Part shown: piece by piece, positions 1 to 9,139 of the stretch
Layout: each line of letters opens with the position of its first letter
Position numbering within the stretch: the stretch's first letter is position 1
NCBI GenBank assembly: GCA_024349245.1
Contig: JALDNG010000020.1
Location: 19,277,501 to 19,341,500, forward strand
Length of the DNA: 64,000 nucleotides
Reading direction: 5' to 3'
Source: Neodontobutis hainanensis
Taxonomy: Eukaryota; Chordata; Actinopteri; Gobiiformes; Odontobutidae
Notes under the pieces: model-generated
What the model was told of the DNA's origin: nothing
What the model saw: the letters and a program-made list of their open reading frames with translations, nothing else
Database searches by the model: none
Translations under genes and position numbers: made by a program

Positions 1-1445
1 ATCTGGAGAGAAAAAGAAAAGAAAGTTTATTGTTCAAATATCTTATAGACTCCAATTACCTCGCTTACTGATGCAATTTCATTTTTGCTATATTTCTTTG
101 ATGTTTTTGACTGATAATGTTAACATTATTGAGTTTGATATTGAAGCCTTTCTTTTAGTTCATTTGAATTCACGAAACGTCTCTGAAGGGAAATTTAAGA
201 GGATTAAACCCTCTCCTATAAAATCAATCATTTGCCTCAGGCTGAGAGATGATACAGCCTTATAGCCTCCTGTAGTTTATGGACCTCACACGTCCGCTGG
301 ACACACGCTGTTGCTCTATCCGCAGTTTTCATTGTCACATGACCTCTGCGGTGTCCTGAAGGTCAAAGGGCTGCACCCACAGTCCAGGCTTGTGTTCTTA
401 TCATTCAGTGCAACAGGTGGAACATTAACTATCTGCAAAGAACCTTAAATAAACCTGAAATCACTTGTGTGCAGCAATTGACAGTTTATTTTCCAGGGAC
501 GCCACTCAAGAATATTGGAGGCTGGTTTATGTTGTTTTACATAGCATTCTTCCTGCTACACATTCTCCTCTCAACTGTACCACCCCTATCTCCAGTGGTT
601 TTTATTTCTCCTTCTGATAAATATTCATTGCATATTCTAACCTTTAAAAAAAAAAAAATGACATTATGGGAAATACACTTTCTGCAAGAAAAGATCCGAG
701 TCTTCAAAGAAAATAGAGCCAACTCTGGCCCTTCCTCTGAAGTGCATCTGAGTTCATGAACCAGTTCAGTGCATTATGTTTTAAGTGAATACTGTTCAGA
801 AATGGACACTTTAATCCAACATCTGTTCAGCACCGTGTTTTTGTGGTGAAGGTTCTCAGTCACCCAGGTCAGGCTTTTCTCTTCCGCTTACTTACTGTTG
901 AATAAATTGTGTTCTGCATGATTTAAATATTTATTTCATTCAGATGGGTTGCAAAGATCCCATTCATGTAAATTCATTATAAATTTATCATTTAAAGTCA
1001 GTATGTGATAACAAACAGCACTGGGACAATTCTCAAGGTCAGCTCAACCCTGAATATCACAAACACCACCATCTCATTAAATACTACCAGGAATGTGTGT
1101 ACCAACTTTCTTTTAGTTTGCTAGATTTTATAGTTCCTTAATAAAGCAAAGAGAGGTTTCAAAGTTGCAACAGGGACCCTGCTAAATAAAGTATACAACC
1201 ACTTGGAAACATTATCATTCTATGTGAGAATACTTTACAGAATTAGAATACAGAATTTACATCTGCCTTTAATAGACAAGGCAATTTTATTTATAAAGCA
1301 TAAATCATTCACTTCGTCAGTCAAAGTGCTTTACAGAAATAAAAGACATATATAAAATACATAAACAAGATTTAGAATAAGAAAAATAAAACAATTTAAA
1401 GATGAAGAGTGCAGATGTGTAATCTTACAAAAATTAAAACCTTAC
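1..1445. other. non-coding DNA, no gene recognised
   Basis: AT-rich sequence with scattered short open frames that show no family motif, no splice-consistent structure and no repeat I can name. It lies downstream of the last visible nbea exon on the minus strand, so it is probably nbea intron or flanking DNA. Confidence 0.5.
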
Positions 1446-1568
1446 CATTCATTCTAAATTGTACACTGACTCCATCGTCTTTCTCATTGATCTGAACTAA
1501 ACATTCTTTAACATTTGGTGCCCTGACCCAGGTCCCAATACCTGCTGTCTTTCCATCGGAGAGTGGAC
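1446..1568 (-). CDS. candidate 41-codon symmetric exon, gene not recognised
   Basis: Read on the minus strand, this block has an acceptor (CACGTCAG) before it and a strong donor (GTAAGG) after it. It is open throughout and both introns would be phase 1, so it is exactly 41 codons and can be skipped without a frame change. The peptide includes GIGTWVRAPNVKECLVQ and then a mixed charged stretch; I do not recognise a family. It is on the nbea strand, and the last visible nbea exon (24835-25003) also ends in phase 1, so it could be an nbea cassette exon; that is inference. Against it: 37 bases across its donor end recur at 11195-11231 with three mismatches, which suggests a dispersed repeat. The open frame continues upstream to an ATG at 1602, so a first exon is an alternative. 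Confidence 0.3.
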
Positions 1569-1639
1569 CTGACGTGCAGCGGGAAATGCACAAAGAAAGC
1601 ATTTCCTATAAGTCCCAAAGCGGCGCTGTTAAAAGCAGA

Positions 1640-1735
1640 ATGGGCCAGACCTTCCAATCTGTGACGGGATCAGGACAGAGAGGACAGGGAGAGACCAGCC
1701 TGACTGCGGAAAGGGACCACTGGCTTTCAATTCAG
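1640..1735 (+). CDS. candidate first coding exon of an unrecognised plus-strand gene
   Basis: ATG at 1640 opens 32 codons (MGQTFQSVTGSGQRG...) ending in CAG before a GTAAAA donor, leaving phase 0. The next candidate block starts at 2382, after an AG and in the same phase. The peptide is rich in Gln, Gly, Ser and Thr and matches no family I know. It starts about 40 bases from the ATG of the minus-strand open block (1602), so the two would be head to head. Evidence is only splice geometry and phase; transcript data would decide. Confidence 0.25.
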
Positions 1736-2381
1736 GTAAAACGGCTGTAAAATATTAAACATTTTTTGAGCTAATAATACTTGCGGAAGTACTGTTTAGT
1801 CAACAACTGTTTATAATGTTTGTTGGGTATCTAAGTACATTTATGTATTTCTGTGGAGCTTAATACCTGGTTTATAGGAAAATACCTCCAGAGACTAAAC
1901 ACTAAGATACCGTCCGGGGAACGAGGATAAATTAGAATGTGTTTTAATTAAGATCTGTTTGAAACAACGAGTAAGAATAAAACAGAAAATTTTGTTACAG
2001 GTCAGTTAAAGATTGTTGCCTTGCTAGCATTAAGCTTGAGAGGAAAACCTGTGCTCTACTAATGTTTTTAGGTCCGGCGCGCTATTCTGTGACCCAAGGA
2101 CAGTAAATTGCGTGTAGAAGAGATTTAGTTGGAAAACTAGAAGTGGTGACTTCCAACAAGTGCAAGAAAAATGGCTTATTGAAGCAAACTTATTGAAACC
2201 ATTTATATTGAAGTGTTAGGGTGAGACCCGGTTAGCGGCTGGATGTCAGTGAGGTACGACGAGCAATGAGACACTGGAGCACAGAGTTGGCATAGACCTC
2301 TGTTTTTCTTTTTATTATCCTTTCTTTTTCAATAAAAATTCTTGAAAGTGCTATGTGCAAAGTGCAAAATTGCAATGGCAG
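1736..2381. other. candidate intron, no repeat recognised
   Basis: Sequence between the two plus-strand exon candidates. It ends with a pyrimidine-rich run around 2300-2330 and an AG at 2380-2381. No open frame or named repeat was seen. Confidence 0.3.
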
Positions 2382-2415
2382 AAGGATGACCTCAGTTCTC
2401 TCCGGCAGTCGACAA
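2382..2415 (+). CDS. candidate exon 2, left half, split by a Gypsy insertion
   Basis: Follows TGGCAG at 2376-2381 and reads KDDLSSLRQST in phase 0. It is cut at 2415 by the Ty3/Gypsy element; 2411-2415 is the target duplication GACAA. The right half resumes at 7948 and runs to 8051. With the element removed, the two halves make one open block of 138 nt (46 codons). Gene and function are unknown. Confidence 0.25.
2411..2415. repeat. target-site duplication (left) of the Gypsy element
   Basis: GACAA directly precedes the TGTCAG start of the 5' LTR and recurs at 7943-7947 directly after the 3' LTR. Five bases is the usual target duplication for Ty3/Gypsy integrases. Confidence 0.9.
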
Positions 2416-3075
2416 TGTCAGATCCACTCCGTCTCCCTCAGGAATCCGCTCCACTTTCCTTCTCCTTCCTTCATTTCATCATTGCCACCTGTCCCAAGCA
2501 CCTGCAATCTATTACCATCATTGAGGTATTTAAACTGCTCCTGTCCACCTCTTCCCTGCCAGATCGTTCAGCAGATTTTGTGTGAATGTTTCCAGCGTTT
2601 GTTACAGCTCTTGCTCCAGCCCTCGCTCCAGCCCTCGCTCCAGTCCTCGCGTTTGGACTCCAGCTAGCAGCCCAGTACCTCGGCTTGGTCTCCAGTCACC
2701 GGCTCGGCACTAGGCTTCAGCGCAGCTCTACGACTCACTCCAACGCTCCGCCCAGCATTTCGGCTTGGTCTCCAATCACCGGCTCGGCGCAGCTCTACGA
2801 CTCGCTCCAACTCTCAGCCCAGCTTCCCGGCTTGGTCTTCAGTCACCGGCTCGGCACCAGGTCTCGGTTTAGCTCCACGGTTCAACTCCAACTCTCTGTC
2901 CAGCTCCTTGGCTTGGTTCCAGTTCACGACTTCACTTCAGCCATCAGCGCAGTTCCTCCGCACAGACTAAAGTTTCAGATCTCCTATCCAGCTTCCTGTC
3001 ACTATCTGTACTTAAATAAAGAATCACTTACCTTCACTGTCTTGTGCGCATTTGAGTTCTCAGTCCCACATTACA
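2416..3075 (+). repeat. 5' LTR of the Gypsy element
   Basis: 660 bases starting TGTCAGATCC and ending CCCACATTACA. A TATTTAA box lies near 2527 and an AATAAA near 3015, as expected for a promoter and polyadenylation signal. It contains a tandem 12-base unit (GCTCCAGCCCTC, about three copies, 2609-2648) and a longer CT-rich motif (CGGCTTGGTCTCC...GGCTCGG) repeated three to four times over 2675-2860. It is 13 bases shorter than the 3' LTR because of one gap near 2789. Confidence 0.9.
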
Positions 3076-3092
3076 GAACGATTTGGCCCAAG

Positions 3093-3965
3093 ATGGACTC
3101 AGCCAAAGCAGAGAAAGTAATAAATCGATTCACCATTATTGAAGAAACTCTTCAAAATCATGCAGCCCAAAGTAACACTATTTCCGCCGGGTTCCAGCGG
3201 ATTGTGTCTCAACAGGAAGACGCCTTCCAGGCCATGTCAAATCAGATCCATCTCCTGACTTCTCAGCTAGCCAATATTCCAAAGACCACAGAGAGTCTGG
3301 TCTCCGTTCCACCTTCAGATCCTGTTTCCCCAGTGGTTCAACTGATCCCAGTCCAGGAGCCTCGGGTCGAGACTCCAGAACGTTACTCCGGAGAGGCAGG
3401 TGGTTGTAATCCTTTTTTGGTAAACTGTTCAATCCTGTTTGCTCTGCAACCCCACACCTTCGTCACAGAGAGAGCCAAGGTGGCCTTCATCATTAATCAC
3501 CTGACGGGGCGCGCACGTCTCTGGGGAACAGCAGAGTGGGAGAGAGATACCCTGGCCTGCTCTAGTTTCCAGTCCTTATCAACTGAACTCTGTAAGGTGT
3601 TTGAGGCGGAGGATCAGGAGGGCGCGGCGGCTAGGGGCCTTTTTCAACTAAAACAGGGATCCCGTTCAGTGGCGGATTATTCCATTGAGTTTTGGACGAT
3701 TGCTCAGAGTGGATTTAACGCTCCTGCACAGCACCAGGCTTTCCTTCTCGGGTTGGCCGAGCACATGAAAGATGAGCTCGCCACTCGGGAGCTTCCAGTT
3801 GACCTGGATGATTTAATCCGTATGTCAATCCGAGTTGATCAGCGAGTTCGAGCTCGTCGGAGGGAGCGGGCTACCCGGAGTCCTCGTTGCCTTCCTCTAG
3901 ATGCCCAGCATACCACAGCTCTCTGTATCCACAACAGATTCCAGTGCCACAACAGATTCCAGTGA
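3093..3965 (+). pseudogene. Gypsy Gag, first frame
   Basis: ATG at 3093, just inside the 5' LTR, opens 290 codons beginning MDSAKAEKVINRF. This start is chosen because the upstream open frame lies in the LTR. The segment around residues 90-250 has the features of a Ty3/Gypsy capsid (PERYSGE, FLVNC, a LFQLKQGSRSVADYSIEF stretch, FLLGL). The frame ends before the nucleocapsid zinc knuckle, which continues in another frame from about 3901. So Gag is broken by one frame change in a short direct repeat (CCACAACAGATTCCAGTG, two copies around 3930-3965). Confidence 0.8.
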
Positions 3966-4095
3966 ACCCATGCAAATTGGCCGCTCTCATCTCACTCCTG
4001 AGGAGAAGCTACAGAGGCAAAGGAGTAACCTTTGTATGTATTGTGGGGGGTCGGGACATGTGGCATTGGCCTGCCCGTTAAAAGGACAGGCTCAG
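3901..4095 (+). pseudogene. Gypsy Gag C-terminus with CCHC zinc knuckle (shifted frame)
   Basis: In frame +1 relative to the first Gag part, this encodes a Ser/Thr-rich linker and then a CX2CX4HX4C knuckle at 4033-4073 (CMYCGGSGHVALAC), the nucleic-acid-binding motif of retroelement nucleocapsids. Shortly after it (about 4095) the sequence passes directly into the C-terminal part of the protease region, so the stretch that normally lies between is missing. Confidence 0.8.
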
Positions 4096-5612
4096 CAGAC
4101 GGCAGTTTTATGGACGAGACTTTGGCTCTTCAGTTGGGGTTTTCACGAGTTCCCCTACCCAAACCGGTTCCTGCACGGGCTCTGGATGAACACCTCCTGG
4201 GTACCATGACCCACCGGACCAGTCCCGCGGCCCTACTGATCTCTGGGAACCATCAGGAGACCCTTGAATTTTTCCTAATTCATTCTTCAGAGATTCCATT
4301 GATTTTGGGTTATCCCTGGTTGCGACGCCATAATCCTCATATTGATTGGGACACTGGGGCAATACTGGGGTGGAGTCATTCTTGTCACTCTGTTTGTCTT
4401 CAGTCAGCGGGAGTACCCAACCCGCTACCTGGTACACCTGTATCCTCTCTGCCGGCCAACGTTCCCAGGGAGTACCAGGATTATAAGGAGGTCTTTAATA
4501 AGGCCAAAGCCACAGCCTTCCGCTTCGGCCATATGACTGTGCTATTGACTTGCTTCCTGGCACCTCACCTCCTAGAGGCCGATTATATTCCTTATCTGCT
4601 CCTGAAAGAGAGGCCATGGACCTTTTACATTAAGGATGCGTTGGCAGCTGGAATAATCAGGCCGTCTTCATCACCAGCGGGGGCAGGGTTTTTCTCTGTG
4701 GGGAAGAAAGACAAGACTCTGATTGATTACCGTGGACTTAACGAGATCACCGTAAAGAACAGGTTTCCGCTTCCTTTTTTGACCTCCGCTTTTGAACTCC
4801 TGGAGGGGGCAACAGTGTTTTCCAAATTGGATCTTCGCAACGCATACCACCTGGTTCGCATCCGAGAGGGGGACGAATGGAAGACAGCATTTAACACCTC
4901 GTCAGGCCATTATGAATATCTGGTGATGCCTTTTGGACTGACTAATGCTCCCGCCGTTTTGCAGAACCTGGTTAATGATGTGTTGTGGGACATGCTTGAC
5001 CGGTTCGTGTTTGTCTACCTGGATGATATCCTCATCTTTTCCAAGAATCACAAGGAACACGTACATCATGTCCAGTCAGTTCTTCAACGCCTGCTGGAGA
5101 ATTCGCTTTTTGTCAAGGCTGAGAAATGCGAATTTCACGTACCCAGTGTCTCTTTCCTTGGTTACATTGTTGCCCAGGGAAAAATTCAGATGGACCCTTC
5201 CAAGGTGTCGGCAGTATTGGATTGGCCATCTCCGTGCAGTCGAAAGCAACTGCAGCGCTTTTTGGGATTTGCCAACTTCTATAGACGTTTCATCCGTGGC
5301 TATAGTACCTTGGCGGCTCCTCTAACAGCACTTACCTCATCTAATGTTCCGTTCCACTGGTCCAGTGAAGCCGAGTCAGCATTCCATGACTTGAAGCTTC
5401 GTTTTTCTTCAGCTCCAGTGCTTATCATCCCAAACTCTGGTAGTCAGTTTGTTGTAGAGGTGGATGCTTCCGACATGGGAACAGGCGCAGTTCTGTCCCA
5501 ACGTTCTCCTTCAGACCAGAAATTACACCCGTGTGCCTATTTTTCTCGTCGCCTGTCTCCCGCTGAACAGAACTACAACATAGGTAATAGGGAGTTGCTG
5601 GCGGTAAGCTAG
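4096..5612 (+). pseudogene. Gypsy Pol: protease remnant, reverse transcriptase, start of RNase H
   Basis: One open frame covers the back half of a retropepsin-like domain (GSFMDETLALQLG, then HNPHIDW), the RT and the first part of RNase H. RT motifs are in order: SPAGAGFFSVGKKD, DYRGLNEITVKNRFPLP, FSKLDLRNAYHLVRI, the VMPFGLTNAP stretch and the YLDD box at 5016-5027. RNase H begins VEVDASDMGTGAVLSQ with its first aspartate at about 5463. The protease catalytic D-S/T-G triplet expected just before GSFMD is absent. The frame ends at a TAG at 5610-5612, inside the conserved NRELLAV segment, by loss of one base. Confidence 0.9.
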
Positions 5613-6060
5613 CCTTGGAGGAGTGGCGGCACTGGCTGGAGGGAGCCGAACAACCTTTTCTTGTGTGGACTGACCACAAGAATTTGGAGTATATCCGGTC
5701 AGCCAAACGCTTGACATCGCGTCAAGCCCGTTGGTCGTTGTTCTTTACTCGATTTAATTTTGTTTTGTCATTCCAACCAGGGTCCCGGAATCAGAAACCT
5801 GATGCACTTTCTCGGCAATTCCAGAAGGAGGAGACATCTTCTGAGGTGACCTCCATCTTATCTCCATCCCAGCTGGTAGCAGCCGTCACCTGGCCCATTG
5901 AAGAGCGCGTCAAAGCAGCCTTGAACACCATCACGGTCCCCAGTTCATGTCCAGAGGGGAGACTATTTGTTCCTGCGGGGTTGCGGTCAGAGGTTCTTCA
6001 GTGGGTTCACTCGTCTTTCATTTCTTTTCATTCGGCGGACACTCTCTTTTCTCCAACAGC
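5613..6060 (+). pseudogene. Gypsy Pol: RNase H end and integrase N-terminus
   Basis: Another frame carries the rest of RNase H (EEWRHWLEG, VWTDHKNLEYIRSAKRL, RQARWSLFFTRFNF, PGSRNQKPDALSRQ) followed by the linker and the start of the integrase zinc domain (VPAGLRSEVLQWVHSS). Near 6040 the homology moves to a further frame. DALSR with its preceding aspartate marks the RNase H C-terminal side in Ty3/Gypsy elements. Confidence 0.85.
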
Positions 6061-7196
6061 GGTTCTTGTGGCCTAAGGAGGAAGAGGATGTCCGGGCATT
6101 TGTCACGGCATGTCCGGTCTGTAGCCAGCAGAAGCCATCTCATCATGCTCCATCTGGGCTTCTTCGGCCACTTCCGGTTCCCAGAAGACCTTGGTCTCAC
6201 ATGTCTCTGGATTTCGTTACCGGTCTACCAGAGTCAAATGGCAACACGGTGATCCTCTCCATCATTGACCGTTTTTCGAAGATGGCTCACCTCATAGCTC
6301 TGCCTAAGTTGCCCTCAGCAAAGGAGACAGCAGAACTGGTACTCCAAAATGTTTTCCGGATCCATGGACTACCAGTGGACATTGTGTGGGACCGGAGACC
6401 CCAGTTTACGTCTACAGTTTGGCGGGAGTTTTGCTCCATTTTAGGGGCTACTGTCAGCTTGTACTCTGGATTTCACCCGCAGTCCAATGGACAGACGGAA
6501 CGGTTGAACCAGGAGATGGAGTCGGCCTTGAGGTGTGTGGCTGGACAAACCCCATTCTCCTGGTCCTCTCAGCTGTTGTGGGTGGAGTACGCCCACAACT
6601 CCTTGACGAGCTCAGCTACTGGAATATCTCCTTTCCAGTGCGTTTACGGATTCCAGCCCCAACTATTCCCTGCCCAGGAGAGGGAGGCTAATGTCCCGTC
6701 TGTCCAAGCCCTCATCCGCCGTTGCAGAGGGACATGGAACAGGGCTCGTGCTGCTCTCCTACGAGCTTCCACCCAGTATTCGACAGCGGCAAATCGTCAC
6801 TGCAAGCAGAGTCCCCAGTACAAGGTGGGGGATCAGGTCTGGCTCTCCACCAGAGACATTCCTCTAAGAGTAGAGTCTAAGAAATTGGCTCCACGATTCA
6901 TTGGTCCCTTCACTATAGTGAAGATCATCAACCCGGTAGCGGTAAGGTTGAAGCTTCCTCGGTCTATGCGGATTCACCCAACCTTTTCATGTTTCCATGA
7001 TCAAGCCCTTTCAGGAGAGTCCGCTGGTTCCCGCCACCAGGCCCCCTCGTCGGAGGTGCTCCAGCATATTCGGTGCGACGACTCCTTAGATCTAGACGCC
7101 GTGGTCGAGGCATTCAGTACCTGGTGGACTGGGAGGGGTATGGTCCAGAAGAACGTTCTTAGGTTCCTGCCCGCCACATTCTGGATCCACAGTTAA
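6040..7196 (+). pseudogene. Gypsy integrase core, GPY/F module and chromodomain remnant
   Basis: Open from the zinc-domain cysteines (CPVCSQQK) through the catalytic core to the C-terminus. The D,D-35-E triad is intact: aspartate at 6209 (SLDFVTGLP), aspartate at 6390 (VWDRRPQF) and glutamate at 6498 (SNGQTERLN). A GPFTIVKIINPVAVRLKLP stretch is the GPY/F module. The last part codes in another frame for a chromodomain-like end (YLVDWEGYGPEERS, then ILDP) at about 7105-7195, interrupted by a TAG where a tryptophan is usual. So the targeting tail is lost although the catalytic triad survives. Confidence 0.9.
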
Positions 7197-7256
7197 TTAT
7201 GGACTTCCATGCTTCACACCCCGGACAGTCAGTTGGAACGTCTGGTGCGGTTCCTT

Positions 7257-7269
7257 GATGGGGGGGTTC
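7257..7269 (+). other. polypurine tract of the Gypsy element
   Basis: GATGGGGGGG directly before the 3' LTR start at 7270 is the expected primer for plus-strand DNA synthesis. Confidence 0.7.
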
Positions 7270-7942
7270 TGTCAGATCCACTCCGTCTCCCTCAGGGATC
7301 CGCTCCACTTTCCTTCTCCTTCCTTCATCTCATCACTGCCACCTGTCCCAAGCACCTGCAATCTATTACCATCAGTGAGGTATTTAAACTGCTCCTTTCC
7401 ACCTCTTCCCTGCCAGATCGTTCAGCAGACTTTGTGTGAATGTTTCCAGCGTTTGTTACAGCTCTTGCTCCAGCCCTCGCTCCAGCCCTCGCTCCAGTCC
7501 TCGCGTTTGGACTCCAGCTAGCAGCCCAGTTCCTCGGCTTGGTCTCCAGTCACCGGCTCAGCACCAGGCTTCAGCGCAGCTCTACGACTCACTCCAACGC
7601 TCCACCCAGCATTTCGGCTTGGTCTCCAATCACCGGCTCGGCTCCAGGCTTCGGCGCAGCTCTACGGCTCGCTCCAACTCTCAGCCCAGCTTCCCGGCTT
7701 GGTCTTCCGTCACCGGCTCGGCACCAGGTCTCGGTTTAGCTCCACGGTTCAACTCCAACTCTCGGTCCAGCTCCTCGGCTTGGTTCCAGTTCACGACTTC
7801 ACTTCAGCCATTAGCGCAGTTCCTCCGCACGAACTAAAGTCTCAGATCTCCTATCCAGCTTCCTGTCTCTATCTGTACTTAAATAAAGAATCACTTACCT
7901 TCACTGTCTTGTGCGCATTTGAGTCCTCAGTCCCACATTACA
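7270..7942 (+). repeat. 3' LTR of the Gypsy element
   Basis: 673 bases, TGTCAGATCC to CCCACATTACA, colinear with the 5' LTR except for about 20 substitutions and 13 extra bases (CTCCAGGCTTCGG) near 7645. It carries the same 12-base tandem units and the same AATAAA. It is followed at 7943-7947 by GACAA, the right copy of the target duplication. Confidence 0.9.
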
Positions 7943-7947
7943 GACAA

Positions 7948-8051
7948 TCAGATGTAGAGGAAGTAGCACAACAACAACTACTACTTGGAATGATTTGATG
8001 CAGCTTAAATACTTCCCACTAATTGGATCAAACCAAAGCCCAACCCCACAG
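7948..8051 (+). CDS. candidate exon 2, right half
   Basis: Continues the block broken at 2415. It is open in the same frame (six threonine codons, then WNDLMQLKYFPLIGS) and ends CCACAG before a consensus donor GTAAGT at 8052. Together with 2382-2415 it gives 46 codons in phase 0. No family recognised. Confidence 0.25.
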
Positions 8052-8184
8052 GTAAGTTCATTAACATCTGCTTTCCGTCCCTTAATCATAAAACACAGTT
8101 TAGTTTCCTCCCCTCTCTATTCCCCTGCCGTAGTCTGGCCCGGAACCTTTTTAATGTTGGTTGTTCCCCCATGGACTCTTTTAG

Positions 8185-8213
8185 CCAGACACCTGTACAC
8201 AAGGCACAAAGAG
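8185..8213 (+). CDS. candidate 29-nt exon 3
   Basis: Preceded by a pyrimidine-rich run and TTTTAG, followed by donor GTGAGT. In phase 0 it reads PDTCTQGTK plus two bases. Microexons this short are easy to imagine by chance, so it is listed only because phase and both borders fit the neighbouring candidates. Confidence 0.2.
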
Positions 8214-8318
8214 GTGAGTCAACTCTGACAAAGATTCACTGAAACACTAATACCGTTACACATTCACAACACATATTGCACGTAAATAGTTTCTGGTTCT
8301 AATGTCTTTTTCTTCCAG

Positions 8319-8400
8319 GGTTGAGCACACACCAATGAACGGGCTCCATGTTTACTGGATCCTCACAGAAAGACAATCAATAAATACATTTTTAAAAACA
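8319..8400 (+). other. candidate terminal exon with polyadenylation signal
   Basis: Starts after TCTTTTTCTTCCAG, a strong acceptor, and holds AATAAA at 8379-8384 followed by a T/GT-rich stretch, as at a poly(A) site. In the phase left by the 29-nt block it stays open past the signal, so a coding end is not clear. This may be a non-coding RNA end or chance. Confidence 0.25.
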
Positions 8401-9139
8401 TTTTTGTGTGCAAATTCTTTTCTTGCTGGTATGTGCAAATTACTGTTGTTTAAAGTGCAAGAGTGCTCCAGTACAGTTCTGTAACTGACTGTCTGTTCGT
8501 TACATGAAGCAAGATAGAGATAACCGAGAAGCAGAGAGGAGACTTAGAAAGAAGTATACATACATACTTCATAACACTGGGAGCCTCTAGTCTCACTCTC
8601 TCAATAATCTCCCTCCAGACAACAGTGGACAGTGCTCTCAAAACCTTCCACTCTGTCCTGCAAGCAGCTGCAAACATACAGCAGCAACACAGAAGCCGTA
8701 AGACAAACTAATTAGACAAACTTTTTGTTTAAATGGAAATAAAAAAAAAATAGAACTATTATAGATTTGACTCAAATTTCACTGAGCAAGGTATACCAAA
8801 GTTGAATAAACTACACCATGTTAAATATTTGAGCTATACGCTCACTTAAAAGGGAAAAAAAAACATACCAGAAAATATTACCAGAACTTGATAAAAGAAA
8901 AAAAAAAGGTTTTCTGGTACAGTTCTGACAAACGTCTGTAGACAGTGGATACAACACAATAACTGTTTGGGTTAGTCGAGAATGTTCCCATAACAACGCA
9001 AGAATACAGAGGTCTCTTTGCTCACTTTCTGGAGCTAGAAAGCTGTGTTTTTGCTCCACTGTCATTGGTGGACACTATACATGAAATAAACCTTTGAATG
9101 ACTGCACTGAACTGAAAGGTTCAAACAGCTTATGATAGT
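8401..9139. other. non-coding DNA, nothing recognised
   Basis: AT-rich with two short A runs; no repeat family or coding motif identified. Confidence 0.5.

Larger units (their letters stand above)
2416..7942 (+). mobile_element. complete but decayed Ty3/Gypsy chromovirus-type LTR retrotransposon
   Basis: Two LTRs (2416-3075 and 7270-7942) flank a gag-pol region in the order Gag, zinc knuckle, protease remnant, reverse transcriptase, RNase H, integrase, chromodomain remnant, which is the Ty3/Gypsy order. A five-base target duplication shows a single insertion event. By eye the LTRs differ at about 20 positions plus one 13-base gap, roughly 3 percent, so the insertion is moderately recent. The coding region is broken several times: a frame change after 3900, loss of the protease active-site segment, a stop at 5610-5612, a frame change near 6040, and a frame change and stop in the chromodomain. 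This copy cannot encode its own proteins. It lies inside a possible exon of an unidentified plus-strand gene. Confidence 0.95.

Noticed and set aside
2586..3092. Gag starting upstream in the LTR at 2586
   Set aside because: The frame is open by chance through CT-rich LTR repeats. The ATG at 3093, just inside the element, is the sensible start.
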